DNA from: Urechidicola croceus
GTDB lineage: Bacteria; Bacteroidota; Bacteroidia; Flavobacteriales; Flavobacteriaceae
Length of the DNA stretch: 64,000 nucleotides
Direction of reading: 5' to 3'
Assembly (NCBI GenBank): GCA_905181865.1
Contig: CAJIZG010000004.1
Span: 1 to 64,000 of the forward strand
The stretch's first letter is position 1, and the number at the start of each line of letters is the position of its first letter. Both the position numbers and the translations under genes were made by a program. Shown here piece by piece: positions 63,653-64,000 of the stretch. The notes below the pieces were generated by a model. It was not told where the DNA came from and did no database searches. It worked only from the letters and a program-made list of their open reading frames with translations.

Positions 63653-64000
63653 TTATCTTTTTATAAATATTTGTGTAAAATAGTTTCTTCCTTCAGTATC
63701 TTGTTTTGTAGAAATACCAAAGTCGGTGTATTCATTATTTTCAATATTTCCTCTATGTCCATCACTTTTTATCCAAGCTCTTACAACTGCCTTGGCAGTA
63801 TGATAACCGTAAGCTACGTTTTCACCAACTTTTTTAGCGGAAACTGATACCACTAATTTTTGATGTCTTAACCCAAAATTATCATGGCTAGGTTCTCCTT
63901 CAGAAATCATATAAGTAGTATGGTCAATAGCTTCTTTAGAAATAAGATTTAGTGTTTTAAGAGTTGTAAGCCCAATGGAATCTCTATGTTTGTTAATAAG
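63653..64000 (-). CDS. CAP/SCP-domain protein, partial (5' end outside window)
   Basis: The frame is open to the window edge (116 codons), so the ATG at 63910 is internal. The visible part is most of a CAP (SCP/PR-1-like) domain: LINKHRDSIGLTTLKTLNLI, AIDHTTYMISEGEPSHDNF (CAP His), KKVGENVAYGYHTA (CAP Glu), VVRAWIKSDGHRGNIENNEY with the second His, and GRNYFTQIFIKR. Bacterial CAP proteins are usually secreted; a signal peptide would lie beyond the window. Function unknown. Confidence 0.88.
   Translation of the reverse strand, partial: LINKHRDSIGLTTLKTLNLISKEAIDHTTYMISEGEPSHDNFGLRHQKLVVSVSAKKVGENVAYGYHTAKAVVRAWIKSDGHRGNIENNEYTDFGISTKQDTEGRNYFTQIFIKR

Noticed and set aside
1-64000. CRISPR array, tRNA, rRNA or prophage
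   Set aside because: No regularly spaced direct repeats, no tRNA-like cloverleaf or conserved rRNA sequence and no phage structural genes were seen by eye; a tRNA scan would be decisive.

Overview
The window is AT-rich chromosomal DNA from a member of the Bacteroidota, most likely a marine or surface-associated Flavobacteriaceae. The evidence is two SusC/SusD outer-membrane uptake pairs with the flavobacterial SusC leader, TAnnTTTG-type -7 boxes, little Shine-Dalgarno signal, and ordinary flavobacterial housekeeping genes (ppc, tilS, pabB, lpdA, yifB). No rRNA, tRNA or CRISPR array was seen.

Layout. 1-8.7 kb is a decayed, IS-rich stretch: a membrane protein, an intact ISAs1-type element with perfect ends, a secreted-protein pseudogene with two in-frame stops, an IS3 remnant that cuts a GH71/99-like lipoprotein pseudogene, a lactate permease, and an intact IS3-type element sitting between two genes that survive only as N-termini (ThuA-like and LacI). 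8.8-16.9 kb holds a phosphodiesterase/alkaline phosphatase fusion behind an orphan LacI-type operator, a DUF5009-like membrane acyltransferase, an IS982 relic, a ComB-like phosphatase, two exported TIM-barrel sugar isomerases and a DUF3500 protein. 17-20 kb has a small unknown gene, a dead SusD gene and yifB.

20.3-51.8 kb is the core of the window. It is a polysaccharide-utilization-like locus with no intact glycoside hydrolase. Instead it carries GMC oxidoreductases paired with gluconate-2-dehydrogenase-subunit-3 proteins, Gfo/Idh/MocA oxidoreductases, xylose-isomerase-like TIM barrels and DUF1080 proteins (3-keto-disaccharide hydrolase/lyase family). This gene set matches redox-based glycoside cleavage: oxidise the C3 hydroxyl, cleave the 3-keto-glycoside by elimination or hydration, then reduce or isomerise the keto sugar. 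Uptake is by two SusC-SusD pairs, each followed by a lipoprotein of about 1,110 residues with 14 FG-GAP/VCBS repeats and a central ASPIC/UnbV domain. An AraC-type regulator lies between the two oxidoreductase blocks. One block (20.3-24.4 kb) has Tat signals and is probably periplasmic. The other (45.5-51.8 kb) mixes signal-less enzymes with exported ones. A remnant of a third subunit-3 gene at 33 kb and a duplicated susC upstream region show that a unit [SusC-SusD-FG-GAP facing subunit 3-GMC] was duplicated in tandem and partly deleted.

51.8-64 kb is mostly core chromosome: another Gfo/Idh/MocA gene, a penicillin-acylase-family hydrolase, a DinB pseudogene containing a perfect 17-bp palindrome, ppc, a membrane-protein/HTH pair, tilS, pabB, lpdA and the 3' part of a CAP-domain gene running off the end.

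At least eleven genes are broken (nonsense, frameshift or truncation), including one DUF1080 gene and one FG-GAP gene inside the keto-sugar locus. Each of those two has a single small indel that needs checking against reads before it is called a true mutation.
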